Source: Pseudomonas citri
Lineage (GTDB): Bacteria; Pseudomonadota; Gammaproteobacteria; Pseudomonadales; Pseudomonadaceae
DNA: 64,000 nucleotides
Direction of reading: 5' to 3'
NCBI RefSeq assembly: GCF_025336485.1
Contig: NZ_JAODAB010000012.1
Span: 62,001 to 126,000, forward strand
The number at the start of each line of letters is the position of its first letter. Position 1 is the stretch's first letter. Below are positions 44,209-55,524 of the stretch, one piece after another. The notes below the pieces were generated by a model, which saw only the letters and a program-made list of their open reading frames with translations, searched no databases and was not told the DNA's origin. Position numbers and translations under genes: made by a program.

Positions 44209-44273
44209 GTAACCCGCCCCCTTCCAAAACGCCACAGCCTCATTCCTGCACCATTTCCTACACCCTCTTCGAT

Positions 44274-44288
44274 TGGCAAGCCCCTTGC
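44274..44288 (+). promoter_or_regulatory. Sigma-54 promoter for ureEFG
   Basis: TGGCAA-GCCCC-TTGC fits the -24/-12 pattern with one change (A for C), 38 bases before the ureE start. Confidence 0.6.
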
Positions 44289-44325
44289 TCTAAACACCGC
44301 ATCGTTCATTGCTGGAAGCACGCCG

Positions 44326-44826
44326 ATGCTGGTGATTCACCGCAGAATCGACCCTCAACCGCGCTGGGACGCGGAGCTGCACCTGACCTTCGACGCCCGC
44401 AGCAAAAGCCGCTTGCGCTGTTTCAGTGCCGAGGGCGAAGACGTGGGCTTGTTCCTGGAGCGCGGCCAGCCGCCGCTGCACGACGGCGAATGCCTGCAAG
44501 CCGAAGACGGGCGCATCGTGCGCGTCTGCGCCCGCCCCGAACAACTGCTGCATGTCACCTGCGCCAACGCCTTCGAACTGACCCGCGCGGCCTATCACCT
44601 GGGCAATCGCCATGTCGCCCTGCAAGTGGGCGATGGCTGGTTGCGCCTGCTGGACGACTACGTGCTCAAGGCCATGCTCGAACAACTGGGCGCCGTCGCC
44701 GAAGCCATCGAAGCTCCGTTCCAACCCGAACACGGCGCTTATGGCGGCGGTCACCATCATTCACGGCACGGCGACGAAGATTTCAACTACGCGCCGCGCC
44801 TGCATCAATTCGGCGTGCGCACATGA
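44326..44826 (+). CDS. ureE: Urease accessory protein UreE (nickel chaperone)
   Basis: 166-residue metallochaperone that hands nickel to urease. The N-terminal peptide-binding domain and C-terminal metal-binding domain (CANAFELTRAAYHLGNRHVAL, with the conserved HLGNRH) are present, followed by a His-rich tail (GGHHHSRHGDED). Overlaps ureF as ATGA. No strong ribosome site. First gene of ureEFG. Confidence 0.95.
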   Translation: MLVIHRRIDPQPRWDAELHLTFDARSKSRLRCFSAEGEDVGLFLERGQPPLHDGECLQAEDGRIVRVCARPEQLLHVTCANAFELTRAAYHLGNRHVALQVGDGWLRLLDDYVLKAMLEQLGAVAEAIEAPFQPEHGAYGGGHHHSRHGDEDFNYAPRLHQFGVRT

Positions 44827-45497
44827 ACCCGGCCTGGGCGCTGCTGCGCCTGGCCAGCCCGCAGTTGCCGATTGGCGGCTACAGCTATTCCCAAGGGCTG
44901 GAGATGGCGGTGGACAACGGCCAGGTGAAGAACCCCGACGACGCCCGTCGCTGGATCGGCGACCAGTTGCTGCTCAACCTGGCGCGCTTCGAAGCGCCCC
45001 TGTTACTGGCGCATTGCACCGCCGCCAGCACCGACGACTGGGAGGCCTTGCAGCAACACTGCGAAGAACACCGCACCAGCCGGGAAACCCGTGAGCTGTA
45101 TCAGGAGAGCCGGCAGATGGGCTACTCGTTGCAGCAACTGCTCGCGGGCCTGCCGGAACTCGACGCTGCCGCGCGCGGCTTTCTCGAGCAACGCCCAGAA
45201 CCGCACCTGGCCCTGGGCTGGGCACTGGCGGCCCGCGCCTGGCACATCACGCCCCAGGACGCCCTCGCCGCGTGGCTGTGGAGTTGGCTGGAAAACCAAC
45301 TGGCCGTGCTGATGAAAACCCTGCCCCTAGGCCAGCAAGCCGCCCAGCGCCTGACCAGCGAACTGCTGCCGCTGCTGCAACAGGCCCAGCACAACGCCTC
45401 GAACGTCCACCCCGACCACTGCGGCAGCGCCGCGTTTGGCCTGTCCCTGGCGTGCATGGCCCACGAGCGCCAGTACAGCCGCCTGTTCCGTTCCTAG
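44823..45497 (+). CDS. ureF: Urease accessory protein UreF
   Basis: 224-residue helical protein that, with UreD and UreG, forms the complex activating urease and gates its GTPase. Starts LLRLASPQLPIGGYSYSQGLE, the family signature; the end (VHPDHCGSAAFGLSLACMAHERQYSRLFRS) is also typical. Start by ATGA overlap with ureE. Confidence 0.95.
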   Translation: MNPAWALLRLASPQLPIGGYSYSQGLEMAVDNGQVKNPDDARRWIGDQLLLNLARFEAPLLLAHCTAASTDDWEALQQHCEEHRTSRETRELYQESRQMGYSLQQLLAGLPELDAAARGFLEQRPEPHLALGWALAARAWHITPQDALAAWLWSWLENQLAVLMKTLPLGQQAAQRLTSELLPLLQQAQHNASNVHPDHCGSAAFGLSLACMAHERQYSRLFRS

Positions 45498-45506
45498 GAG
45501 AATCCC

Positions 45507-46121
<615 letters not shown>

Positions 46122-46124
46122 GCT

Positions 46125-46288
46125 TTATACGAAAAGTGCCTGCGCGACGATCATGCTGCGTTGAAAACAGGCTCGTGCGCGAGTCCGATCGGAATGCTCA
46201 TTGACAACCAGTCAAGTCGGGCGCGACCCCGGCCGTTCCTCGCCTGTTTTCGCCTTGCCTGATCGCCGCTCGGCGACTTTTCGTACAA
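46125..46288. mobile_element. MITE-like element with ~28-bp imperfect terminal repeats
   Basis: The ends read TTATACGAAAAGT... and, in reverse complement, TTGTACGAAAAGT...; over 28 bases 22 match, including ten consecutive (TACGAAAAGT) and CGATC. The ~164-base interval carries no convincing gene and fills the space between ureG and hupE. No target duplication could be made out. It could be a non-autonomous element or a dispersed intergenic repeat. Confidence 0.45.
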
Positions 46289-46327
46289 ACCCTGATTCTT
46301 TCGACTGACAACAAGGAACGCTAAACC

Positions 46328-46900
46328 ATGACCTGCAAACGTATCCTCGGCGCCCTCGCCCTGCTGCTGACCCCGGCCCTGGCCTTCGCTCACCCCGGGC
46401 ACGGCGACAACGGCCTGATCGCCGGCCTCGGCCACCCCATCGGCGGGCTCGATCATTTGCTGGCGATGCTGGCGGTCGGCTTGTGGGCCGCACAACAACA
46501 AGGCTCGGCGCGCTGGGCACTGCCGTGCGCCTTCGTCGGGACCATGCTGCTCGGCGGCCTGCTGGGTTTTGCGGGCCTGGACCTGCCGGCGCTGGAAAGC
46601 GGCATCGCCGCCTCGGTACTGGCCCTGGGCCTGGCAGTGGCGTTGGCGGTTCGCCCACCGTTGAGCCTGGCGGTGGGTGCGACGGCAATGTTCGCGCTGT
46701 TCCACGGTGTGGCCCACGGCTTGGAATTGCCGGACATGTCGAGCCCCTGGGCCTATGCAGCGGGCTTCGTCGCGGCGACAGCGGCGCTGCACGGTGCAGG
46801 TTTTGCGCTGGTGCGCGTGTTGCCGCGAGCAGCGGCGCCACTGGTGCGACTTGCCGGAGCGGCTTCGGCGGGGGCTGGGGTCTGGTTGTTGGCGGGTTGA
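46328..46900 (+). CDS. ureJ: HupE/UreJ-family nickel/cobalt permease
   Basis: 190-residue membrane protein with signal-like N-terminus ending ...LAFA and about six helices. Metal-binding landmarks: HPGHGD (residues 22-27), GHPIGGLDHLLAML (35-48) and FHGVAHG in the third region. Such proteins import nickel or cobalt, which fits the urease genes immediately upstream. CAAGGAACGC precedes the ATG. Confidence 0.9.
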   Translation: MTCKRILGALALLLTPALAFAHPGHGDNGLIAGLGHPIGGLDHLLAMLAVGLWAAQQQGSARWALPCAFVGTMLLGGLLGFAGLDLPALESGIAASVLALGLAVALAVRPPLSLAVGATAMFALFHGVAHGLELPDMSSPWAYAAGFVAATAALHGAGFALVRVLPRAAAPLVRLAGAASAGAGVWLLAG

Positions 46901-46924
46901 TTTTTTAGCGTCTGCAAGGGCCTC

Positions 46925-47122
46925 ATCGCGAGCAAGCTTTGCTCCCACAAGTTCTGCAGAGGCTGCACATTTACCTGCCATCACAGATTCTGCAGAGGCT
47001 GCACAATTACCTGCCATCACAGCTTCTGCAGAGGCTGCACAATTACCTGCCATTACAGCCTCTGCAGAGGCTGTAATTTACCTGCCGCCACAGGTTCTGT
47101 GGGAGCAAAGCTTGCTCGCGAT
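46925..47122. repeat. Inverted REP pair enclosing a tandem array
   Basis: REP units at about 46925-46950 and 47097-47122 face each other, with the 36-bp array between them instead of a normal 20-40 base loop. Confidence 0.8.
46952..47094. repeat. 36-bp tandem repeat, four copies
   Basis: Units start at 46952, 46988, 47024 and 47060 with the core TTCTGCAGAGGCTGCACA followed by TTACCTGCCATCACAG. Copies 1-3 differ at only a few bases; copy 4 is more diverged and one base short. There are no spacers, so it is not CRISPR. Open reading frames cross it on both strands because 36 is divisible by three, but nothing else suggests coding. Confidence 0.9.
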
Positions 47123-47254
47123 AGCGGTGGATCAGTTTGCAGCGATGCCGGATGTGCCTGCTCGCGATAACGGCCTGACAGGCACCGCCTCTCCCTGGCC
47201 TGCCACTCTGCTACCATGTCGCGCAAATCACCCCTGCCGCGACGACGTCCGCCA

Positions 47255-48388
47255 ATGCCAGATGCTTCCCGCTCCGCTCTCCAGCCTGAACTGACCGATC
47301 TGTTCGCTACAGTGCGCCAGCATTTTCACGAGGTAATCGTGCCGATGTGGCAAGGCCCGGGCTGGAACGCCGAACTGGCCTTGCCTTACGAATCCCTGGA
47401 TGCCGACCATGCGCCACTGCCACCCCAGCGCTACCGCGCCATGGCCTGTGCCCGGCAGCTGTTCGTGTTCGCCAGCCTGATCGGCGAAGTACCCCAGGCC
47501 GAGGAACGCGCCGCCGCGCTGTTCCGCTCGCTGCAACGGCATTTTCACGATGCCGAACACGGTGGCTGGTTCTACAGCATCGATCCGCAAGGCGCGCCGT
47601 TGGACACTGGCAAAGACCTTTATACCCACGCGTTCATCCTGTTCGCCTGCGCCCATTACTGGGGCAAGGTACGCGAACCGTTGGTGGAGTCGGTGCTCAA
47701 TGCGGCGCTGGAAATCATCGGCCGCCGCTTCGCCACCGGCGATGGCCTCTACGAGGCCAGCCTCGAACGTGACTGGTCAACGACCGGATCCGGCCCGTTG
47801 CAAAACCCCTTGATGCACCTGGCCGAAGCCTTCCTCGCGGTCCTTGCGGTTCGCGACGACGCGGGCACCTGCAAGGCGTTGCTCGAGCTGTGCGATGCCA
47901 TGTCCAGGCGCTTCATCGACCCGCAGCACCACGTCATGATGGAAAAACCGCTCGGGGCTGTGGGTAACTGGTTCGAGCCAGGGCATCAGTTCGAATGGTA
48001 TTACCTGCTGGGCTCCTCGCCCTTGCTGCGCAACGGCAAGCTGCACACCGCCCTGGAACAGAGCTTCAGCCATACCGAGCAGCAAGGCGTGAACCCGCAA
48101 TCCGGCGCCGTCTGCGCCATGCTGGGGTTGGCGCCGGAGGCCTCGCCACGCGATGCCACCCAACGCATCTGGGCCCAGGCAGAGTACTTGCGCGCGCTGA
48201 CCTTGCGAACGCAAGGCCAGGCAGTGTTGCTGCGCCAGTTGCAAGCGCTGCAACATCACTTCCTGCACGCCAAGGGCTGGAACGAATGCCTGGATGCCGA
48301 CGGCCTCGTCAGCCGCCGGGACATGCCGTCCTCCACGCCTTACCACCTGCTGACCTGCTATCGCGGGCTGGCTGATTACCTGGGCTGA
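47255..48388 (+). CDS. AGE-family sugar epimerase/isomerase
   Basis: 377-residue (alpha/alpha)6-barrel protein of the N-acylglucosamine 2-epimerase family, which interconverts sugars such as mannose and fructose. Key blocks: KDLYTHAFILFACAHYW, RNPLMHL-like LQNPLMHLAEAFLAV and the active-site WFEPGHQFEWYYLL. I chose MPDASRS (47255); an ATG 39 bases earlier gives 390 residues. Alone between repeats; sugar substrate unknown. Confidence 0.88.
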   Translation: MPDASRSALQPELTDLFATVRQHFHEVIVPMWQGPGWNAELALPYESLDADHAPLPPQRYRAMACARQLFVFASLIGEVPQAEERAAALFRSLQRHFHDAEHGGWFYSIDPQGAPLDTGKDLYTHAFILFACAHYWGKVREPLVESVLNAALEIIGRRFATGDGLYEASLERDWSTTGSGPLQNPLMHLAEAFLAVLAVRDDAGTCKALLELCDAMSRRFIDPQHHVMMEKPLGAVGNWFEPGHQFEWYYLLGSSPLLRNGKLHTALEQSFSHTEQQGVNPQSGAVCAMLGLAPEASPRDATQRIWAQAEYLRALTLRTQGQAVLLRQLQALQHHFLHAKGWNECLDADGLVSRRDMPSSTPYHLLTCYRGLADYLG

Positions 48389-48401
48389 CCGGCCAATGGC
48401 T

Positions 48402-48527
48402 ATCGCGGGCAAGCCTTGCTCCCACAGGGATCTGGGCTGTGCCTACTCCCCAGAGCCGAACCAAATCTGTGGGAGCAAGGCTTGCCCGCGACAAGTCAAT
48501 CCCGTGGGAGCAAGGCTTGCCCGCGAT
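48402..48527. repeat. Cluster of three REP units
   Basis: One unit at 48402-48427 inverted relative to two direct copies at 48467-48491 and 48504-48527, between converging genes. Confidence 0.85.
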
Positions 48528-48543
48528 GAACGATAACGCGGTC

Positions 48544-49308
48544 TCAGGCCTTGTTACGCTCGATCGCAAACCCAGCCCAAGTCTGGCTCACCGGCATCAG
48601 TTCCAGGCTGTTGATGTTGATGTGCGCCGGCGTGTTGAGCACCCAGAAAATCGTCTCGGCGATGTCTTCTGGCTGGATCGGCTCGGCCCCGGCATAGGTC
48701 GCGTTGTAGCGATCCTGGTCGCCGCCGAAGCGCACCAGCGAGAACTCGCTTTCGCACAGGCCCGGTTCGATGTTGCTCACCCGCACACCAGTGCCTTGCA
48801 AGTCGCAGCGCAGGTTCAGGGAGAATTGTTTGACGAACGCCTTGCTCGCGCCATACACGTGACTGCCAGGGTACGGGTAGTTGCCGGCAATGGAGCCCAG
48901 GTTGACGATCCCGGCGCCACGGCCATGGGCAATCAGCCGTGGTAGCAACAGGCGAGTGCTGTAGATCAAGCCTTTCACGTTGGTGTCGACCATGGTGTCC
49001 CAGTCATCGAGGTCGCACTTGGGCGCCGGGTCGACACCCAGGGCCAGGCCGGCGTTGTTGATCAGCCCGCGCAATTTGGCAAAGGACGGCGGCAGATTGG
49101 CGATGGCCTCCTCCATGGCCTTGCGATCGCGCACATCCAGTACCAAGCCATGGACCTCGGTCTGCTTCGACAGCTCGGCACAGAGGGCATTGAGGCGCTC
49201 TTCACGACGACCGGTCAACACCAGTTTCCAGCCGGCCTCGGCAAAACGACGGGCGCAGGCCTCACCAAAACCGGATGTCGCGCCGGTGATAAACAGGGTG
49301 TCAGACAT
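48544..49308 (-). CDS. Short-chain dehydrogenase, YdfG-like
   Basis: 254-residue NADP-dependent oxidoreductase. The cofactor loop TGATSGFGEACARRF opens the protein, NNAG sits near residue 87, and the catalytic YGASK follows GSIAGNYPYPGSHV. YdfG relatives oxidise serine or allo-threonine and reduce 3-oxopropanoate-type acids. GGAGAGCACG precedes the ATG. Substrate inferred from likeness. Confidence 0.88.
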   Translation of the reverse strand: MSDTLFITGATSGFGEACARRFAEAGWKLVLTGRREERLNALCAELSKQTEVHGLVLDVRDRKAMEEAIANLPPSFAKLRGLINNAGLALGVDPAPKCDLDDWDTMVDTNVKGLIYSTRLLLPRLIAHGRGAGIVNLGSIAGNYPYPGSHVYGASKAFVKQFSLNLRCDLQGTGVRVSNIEPGLCESEFSLVRFGGDQDRYNATYAGAEPIQPEDIAETIFWVLNTPAHININSLELMPVSQTWAGFAIERNKA

Positions 49309-50052
49309 CGTGCTCTCCTTGTTTGAGCTTCAAGCCATTGAATGAAATCGGCCCACAGCATGCCCGGCTTGGCACGGCAGGAGCAAGGCTTGTGGACAGA
49401 TGCTTGCGCCCAATGACTGGTCATTAAACAGCCAACCGGCTACAGCCCTTGTCCGTTGGGGCCCACAGCCAATTGCCCGCACCTTATCCACAGGCACGTC
49501 CACAGTAATCGGGGGCAAGTGCGAAAGGCGCAAGCCGCTGTGCATAAGGCTTTGCGGGGCATTTGGAAAAGTTTTTCCCTTGACCCTGCACCTGCGGTTG
49601 TGCAGTTCGGCGCAGCGGCTATAAGCCAGCCGCGAGCAGAACGATGGCTCCAAGCCAGCAACGACGGCCTTTCGCGCAGTCTTTCCAGAGTTTAGTCACA
49701 GACTTATCCACAGCCTTACCCACCGCTGAGGAGACGGCCGGCCCTGTGCATAAAAAGGTTGACAAGCCACACTCCCGCTTAATCAAAAAGCCCTGATCAA
49801 AAAACAACCACAAGCCTGCAAGCCACGATTTTCAAGGCCTTCAGCCAGCTACTCCCACGTTACCCACAGCCCGCTCCACAGCAAACGGGGACAAGTCAAA
49901 ACCGTGACAAAACAACTGTTTGCGGCGACTTTATGCCGCGCTTTCGCAAGGGATCCGCAGGGTTGTCCACAATGGCGAATCTTTCGAGAGGATTCAGGAG
50001 CCGAAAAAATACCGGCGATCACTCGCCGGTTCTTTTCATTGCGACAGTCGCC
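49309..50052. other. Long non-coding gap with DnaA-box cluster
   Basis: 744 bases without a convincing gene. Four exact TTATNCACA DnaA boxes: 49484-49492 (+), 49539-49547 (-), 49704-49712 (+) and 49745-49753 (-). One-mismatch boxes at 49692-49700, 49860-49868 and 49963-49971. An A-rich stretch (49751-49810) follows the fourth exact box. The terminator of livF (50004-50029) occupies the right end. Chance would give about 0.02 exact boxes in this length. Likely a DnaA-binding locus (titration, reactivation or origin-like). Confidence 0.7.
50004..50029 (-). terminator. Intrinsic terminator of liv operon
   Basis: CCGGCGA and TCGCCGG pair around TCAC (50012-50029); reading minus, TATTTTTT follows. 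24 bases after the livF stop. Confidence 0.9.
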
Positions 50053-50769
50053 TCAATGCCCACCCAAGTACGCGTTGCGTACCTCCTCGTTGGCGAGCAG
50101 TTCCTTGCCGGTGCCGGTCAGGCGGATTTCACCGTTGACCATGACATAGGCGCGGTCCGACAACTTGAGGGCATGGTTGGCGTTCTGCTCCACCAGGAAA
50201 ATGGTCATGCCGGTGGAAGCCAGTTCTCGCAGGGTGGCGAAGATCTGTTTCACCACGATCGGTGCCAACCCCAGGCTTGGCTCATCGAGCAGCAACAATT
50301 TCGGCCGACTCATCAATGCCCGGGCGATGGCGAGCATTTGCTGCTCGCCGCCGGACATGGTCATGGCCCGCTGGTTGCGCCGCTCCTTGAGCCGCGGGAA
50401 CAGTTCGAACATGCGCTGCATGTCCTCGCTGGCATGCTGGTCACCGATCGGGATAGTCCCCATCAGCAGGTTTTCCTCGACGGTCATGTCGGGGAACACC
50501 CGCCGCCCTTCCGGCGACTGGGCAATACCGTTGGAGGCAATGTAGTGGGACGATTTGTGGGTAATGTCCACGCCCCGGTAGATGATCTGCCCACTCGCAG
50601 CCCGCGGCTGGCCGAAGATCGACATCAACAGGGTCGACTTGCCCGCACCGTTGGAGCCGATCAGGCTGACGGTCTCGCCCTCCTCAATATGCAGCGAGAC
50701 TTTCTTCAGGGCCTGGATCGGCCCGTAGAACACGTCCAGTTCCTTGAGTTCGAGGATAGGTCCACTCAT
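50053..50769 (-). CDS. livF: Branched-chain amino acid ABC ATPase LivF/BraG
   Basis: 238-residue ATPase. Walker A GSNGAGKSTLL, signature MSGGEQQMLAI, Walker B LLLLDEPSLGLAP and VEQNANHALKLSDRAYVM are intact. Last gene of livKHMGF; the start overlaps the livG stop as ATGA. Powers import of leucine, isoleucine, valine and perhaps alanine. Confidence 0.95.
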   Translation of the reverse strand: MSGPILELKELDVFYGPIQALKKVSLHIEEGETVSLIGSNGAGKSTLLMSIFGQPRAASGQIIYRGVDITHKSSHYIASNGIAQSPEGRRVFPDMTVEENLLMGTIPIGDQHASEDMQRMFELFPRLKERRNQRAMTMSGGEQQMLAIARALMSRPKLLLLDEPSLGLAPIVVKQIFATLRELASTGMTIFLVEQNANHALKLSDRAYVMVNGEIRLTGTGKELLANEEVRNAYLGGH

Positions 50770-51630
50770 ACCAATTCCTCTTCATCGGCACCCAGGTAGG
50801 CCGCGATCACCTTCGGATCGTGGCGAATCGCCTCGGGACCGCCCTCGGCGATCACGTTGCCGTGGTCCAGTACCACGATGTGGTCGGAAATACTCATTAC
50901 CATGCCCATGTCGTGTTCGATCAGCACCACGGTCAGATCGTGCTCGTCGCGCAGCACCCGGATCATCCCGCTCAGCGCTTCGGTTTCCTGGGGGTTGAGG
51001 CCGGCGGCCGGTTCGTCGAGGCAAATGATCTGCGGACGGGTGCACATGGCCCGGGCGATCTCCAGGCGGCGTTGCTGACCGTAGGAAAGCTCACCCGCCA
51101 GGCGGTTGGCGCAATCCACCAGGTCCACCACTTCGAGCCAATAGAACGCGTGGTCCAAGGCATCGCTTTCGGCCTTGCGGTAGCCCTTGGTGTTGAGGAT
51201 CCCCGACAGCAGGTTACGGTTGACCCACATGTGCTGGGCCACCAGCAGGTTTTCCAGCACCGACATTTCCTTGAACAGGCGTATGTTCTGGAACGTCCGC
51301 GCCAGGCCTGCGCGGTTCACCAGGTGAGTGCCGCCGAACATCTTGTAGAACAGCCGGCTGGCGAAGGCCTTCGGCGAAAAGAAGTCGGTCGGGCGGAACG
51401 GCTCGCCCAACAGCTTGATCACGTTGGTCTGCTCACCGCGCACATTGAGTTCGATCTTGCCGCCGGAGGCCTTGTAGAAACCGGTCAGGCAGTTGAACAC
51501 CGTGGTCTTGCCCGCACCGTTGGGGCCGATCAGGGCGAAGATCGAGTTGCGCTTGACCTGCAGGCTGACATCGCTGAGGGCCTTGATGCCACCGAACTGC
51601 ATCATCAGGTTTTCGACTTGGAGTACGACT

Positions 51631-51638
<8 letters not shown>
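50766..51638 (-). CDS. livG: Branched-chain amino acid ABC ATPase LivG/BraF
   Basis: 290-residue ATPase. Walker A GPNGAGKTTVF, signature LSYGQQRRLEIAR, Walker B IICLDEPAAGLNP and the IEHDMGMVMSISD switch are present. It is longer than many LivG proteins because of an insert around residues 60-105 (RGEQTNVIKLLGEPFRP ... FASRLFYKMFGG). I start at MSEVVLQVENL (51638), with AGAGGG upstream; it overlaps livM by eight bases. Confidence 0.95.
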
Positions 51639-52935
<1,297 letters not shown>

Positions 52936-52937
52936 AC

Positions 52938-53852
<915 letters not shown>

Positions 53853-53961
53853 AACGCAATCTCACGCAGTGAGAACCTGTACACCCGGGGGTGTGCGGTT
53901 CTTCTAGGGAAAATACAGATTTACGTCAGAGCAATGTCAGGCACGACCGGCGCGCGCGCCA

Positions 53962-53988
53962 TGGGAACCGGGGTTTGCCCGGTTCCCA
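53962..53988. repeat. Intercistronic hairpin livK-livH
   Basis: GGGAACCGGG and CCCGGTTCCC pair around GTTTG. There is no U-run; probably an attenuating or message-protecting hairpin inside the operon. Confidence 0.65.
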
Positions 53989-54016
53989 AAGGAGGCTTGG
54001 CCGGTCGCTTCAGCCC

Positions 54017-55153
54017 TTACTTCTGTTTTTCCAACTGGTGATATTTGCCGTCCTTGTCCCACTGGTAGACCACGTAGTCGGAGACCTTCAAGTCACCCTT
54101 GGCGTCCCATTCCTTCTTGCCCATCACGGTCTGGACCGGATTGGCCTTGAGCCACTTGGCCGCGTCTTCGCCTTTGTTGGACTTGGCGCCATTGAAACCG
54201 GCGGCCAGGGCCTGGACCGAAGCGTAGGCGTACAGGGTGTAGCCTTCCGGCTCGGTGCCGTTCTTGCGGAACTCGTCAACCACGGCCTTGCTGTCTGGCA
54301 GCAGGCGCGGGTCGGCGCCGAAGGTCATGTACACGCCGTCGACATACTGCGCACCACCGGCGGTGGTGACCAGTTCGTCGGTGACGATGCCGTCGTCGGA
54401 CATGAATTTCACGTCCTTGAGGCCTTGTTCACGCAACTGGCGAACCAGCGGGCCGGCTTCCGGGTGCAGGCCACCGAAATAGACCACGTCGGCGCCCGTC
54501 GAACGGATCTTGGTCACCACGGCGCTGAAGTCTTTTTCGCCGCGGGTCAGGCCCTCGTACAGCACCGGCTTGACGCCACGCTTGGTCAATTGGGCCATGG
54601 TTGCATCCGCCAGGCCCTGGCCGTAGGTGTCCTTGTCGTGCAGTACCGCGACTTTCTTGCCCTTGAGCACGTCGACGATGTAGTCGCCCGCCACGATGCC
54701 TTGCTGGTCGTCACGACCGCACATGCGGAACATCGCGCTCAGGCCACGCTCGGTGACTTTCGGGTTGGTCGATCCGGGGGTGATGGCGATGATGCCGGCT
54801 TCGTCATAGACCTCGGAGGCCGGGATGGTATTGGACGAGCAGAAGTGCCCGACCACGCCGATCACCTTGTCCTGCTCCACCAGGCGGTTGGCCACGGCCA
54901 CGGCCTGCTTGGGCTCGCAGGCGTCGTCGCCGGCCACCAGGACAATTTTCTCGCCGTTGACGCCACCTGCCTTGTTGATGACGTCGGCTGCCGCCTGGGC
55001 ACCCTTCATGTACTGCTCGCCAAATGCAGCGTTGGCGCCGGTCATCGGCCCCGCCACACCAAATTTCACATCAGCTTGAGCAAACGCAGAAACACCCAGC
55101 GCAGTTGCCACTGCGAGGGCCAGGAAGCCTTTCTTGTAAAACGTCTGGGACAT
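54017..55153 (-). CDS. livK: Branched-chain amino acid binding protein LivK/BraC
   Basis: 378-residue periplasmic receptor with a signal peptide ending ...SAFAQA. The mature start DVKFGVAGPMTGANAAFGEQ, the GHFCSSNTIPASEVY block and C-x-D-x-x-E-type DACEPKQAVAVAN are classical for LivJ/BraC, with two cysteines that likely form a disulfide. The ATG at 55153 is fixed by the signal peptide. Upstream lie a sigma-54 promoter and an NtrC-like site. Confidence 0.96.
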   Translation of the reverse strand: MSQTFYKKGFLALAVATALGVSAFAQADVKFGVAGPMTGANAAFGEQYMKGAQAAADVINKAGGVNGEKIVLVAGDDACEPKQAVAVANRLVEQDKVIGVVGHFCSSNTIPASEVYDEAGIIAITPGSTNPKVTERGLSAMFRMCGRDDQQGIVAGDYIVDVLKGKKVAVLHDKDTYGQGLADATMAQLTKRGVKPVLYEGLTRGEKDFSAVVTKIRSTGADVVYFGGLHPEAGPLVRQLREQGLKDVKFMSDDGIVTDELVTTAGGAQYVDGVYMTFGADPRLLPDSKAVVDEFRKNGTEPEGYTLYAYASVQALAAGFNGAKSNKGEDAAKWLKANPVQTVMGKKEWDAKGDLKVSDYVVYQWDKDGKYHQLEKQK

Positions 55154-55216
55154 GAGGTGGTGCTCCAAGGTTTTTTTTAGTTGGCACTGCGACTTCACTT
55201 CACTGAAAAGCTCAGA

Positions 55217-55231
55217 GCAAGGGCCGTGCCA
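55217..55231 (-). promoter_or_regulatory. Sigma-54 promoter for livK
   Basis: On the minus strand TGGCAC-GGCCC-TTGC, followed by T, is an exact match to the -24/-12 consensus with correct spacing, 63 bases before the livK start. Confidence 0.75.
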
Positions 55232-55432
55232 TCGGTTTTTTATTCTGAAAAAAGTCACTGCTTTAATTGTTATTTTGACTGTTTCGGGCCCTTTTTCATT
55301 GGGCGTGCAACCGTCTAAACCGCGCTAGGTGCAACCTTTCATTCAGATCGGTAAAACCCTCCATGAGCCATCATTGCAACCAGGGGACGAAACGGCGTGC
55401 AACCACGCTGTAACAACCTGCGTCACCGAACT

Positions 55433-55447
55433 GCACACCACCGGTGC
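55433..55447. promoter_or_regulatory. NtrC-like site upstream of livK
   Basis: GCAC-ACCACCG-GTGC has both half-sites and the 7-base spacing of enteric NtrC sites, about 200 bases upstream of the -24/-12 element. Confidence 0.5.
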
Positions 55448-55524
55448 GCGATTGCTACGCCCTGCACCATTACAGGCTAGCCGCTGTATTGGAAAACGCC
55501 GCCGGGCGTAACACTTTTCAACAT

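Larger units (their letters stand above)
55154..55524. other. livK upstream region, 371 bases
   Basis: Non-coding. It holds the sigma-54 element (55217-55231), an AT-rich leader segment near 55235-55285, and an NtrC-like dyad (55433-55447). The small open frames show no protein likeness. Confidence 0.6.

Noticed and set aside
44115..44822. Long in-frame extension upstream of ureF
   Set aside because: Reads through ureE in another frame; ureF starts at the ATGA overlap at 44823.
46151..47053. 300-codon minus-strand frame with repeated AASAE-type segments
   Set aside because: It is antisense to hupE/ureJ and its repeats come only from the 36-bp array.
46952..47094. CRISPR array (36-bp period)
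   Set aside because: Repeats are contiguous with no unique spacers, and no cas gene is present.
49440..49813. Short open frames in the gap between the SDR and livF genes
   Set aside because: Overlap one another on both strands, no ribosome sites, no family likeness; the DnaA-box pattern explains the region better.
53891..55180. 429-codon plus-strand frame opposite livK
   Set aside because: Antisense shadow of a clear LivK/BraC gene.
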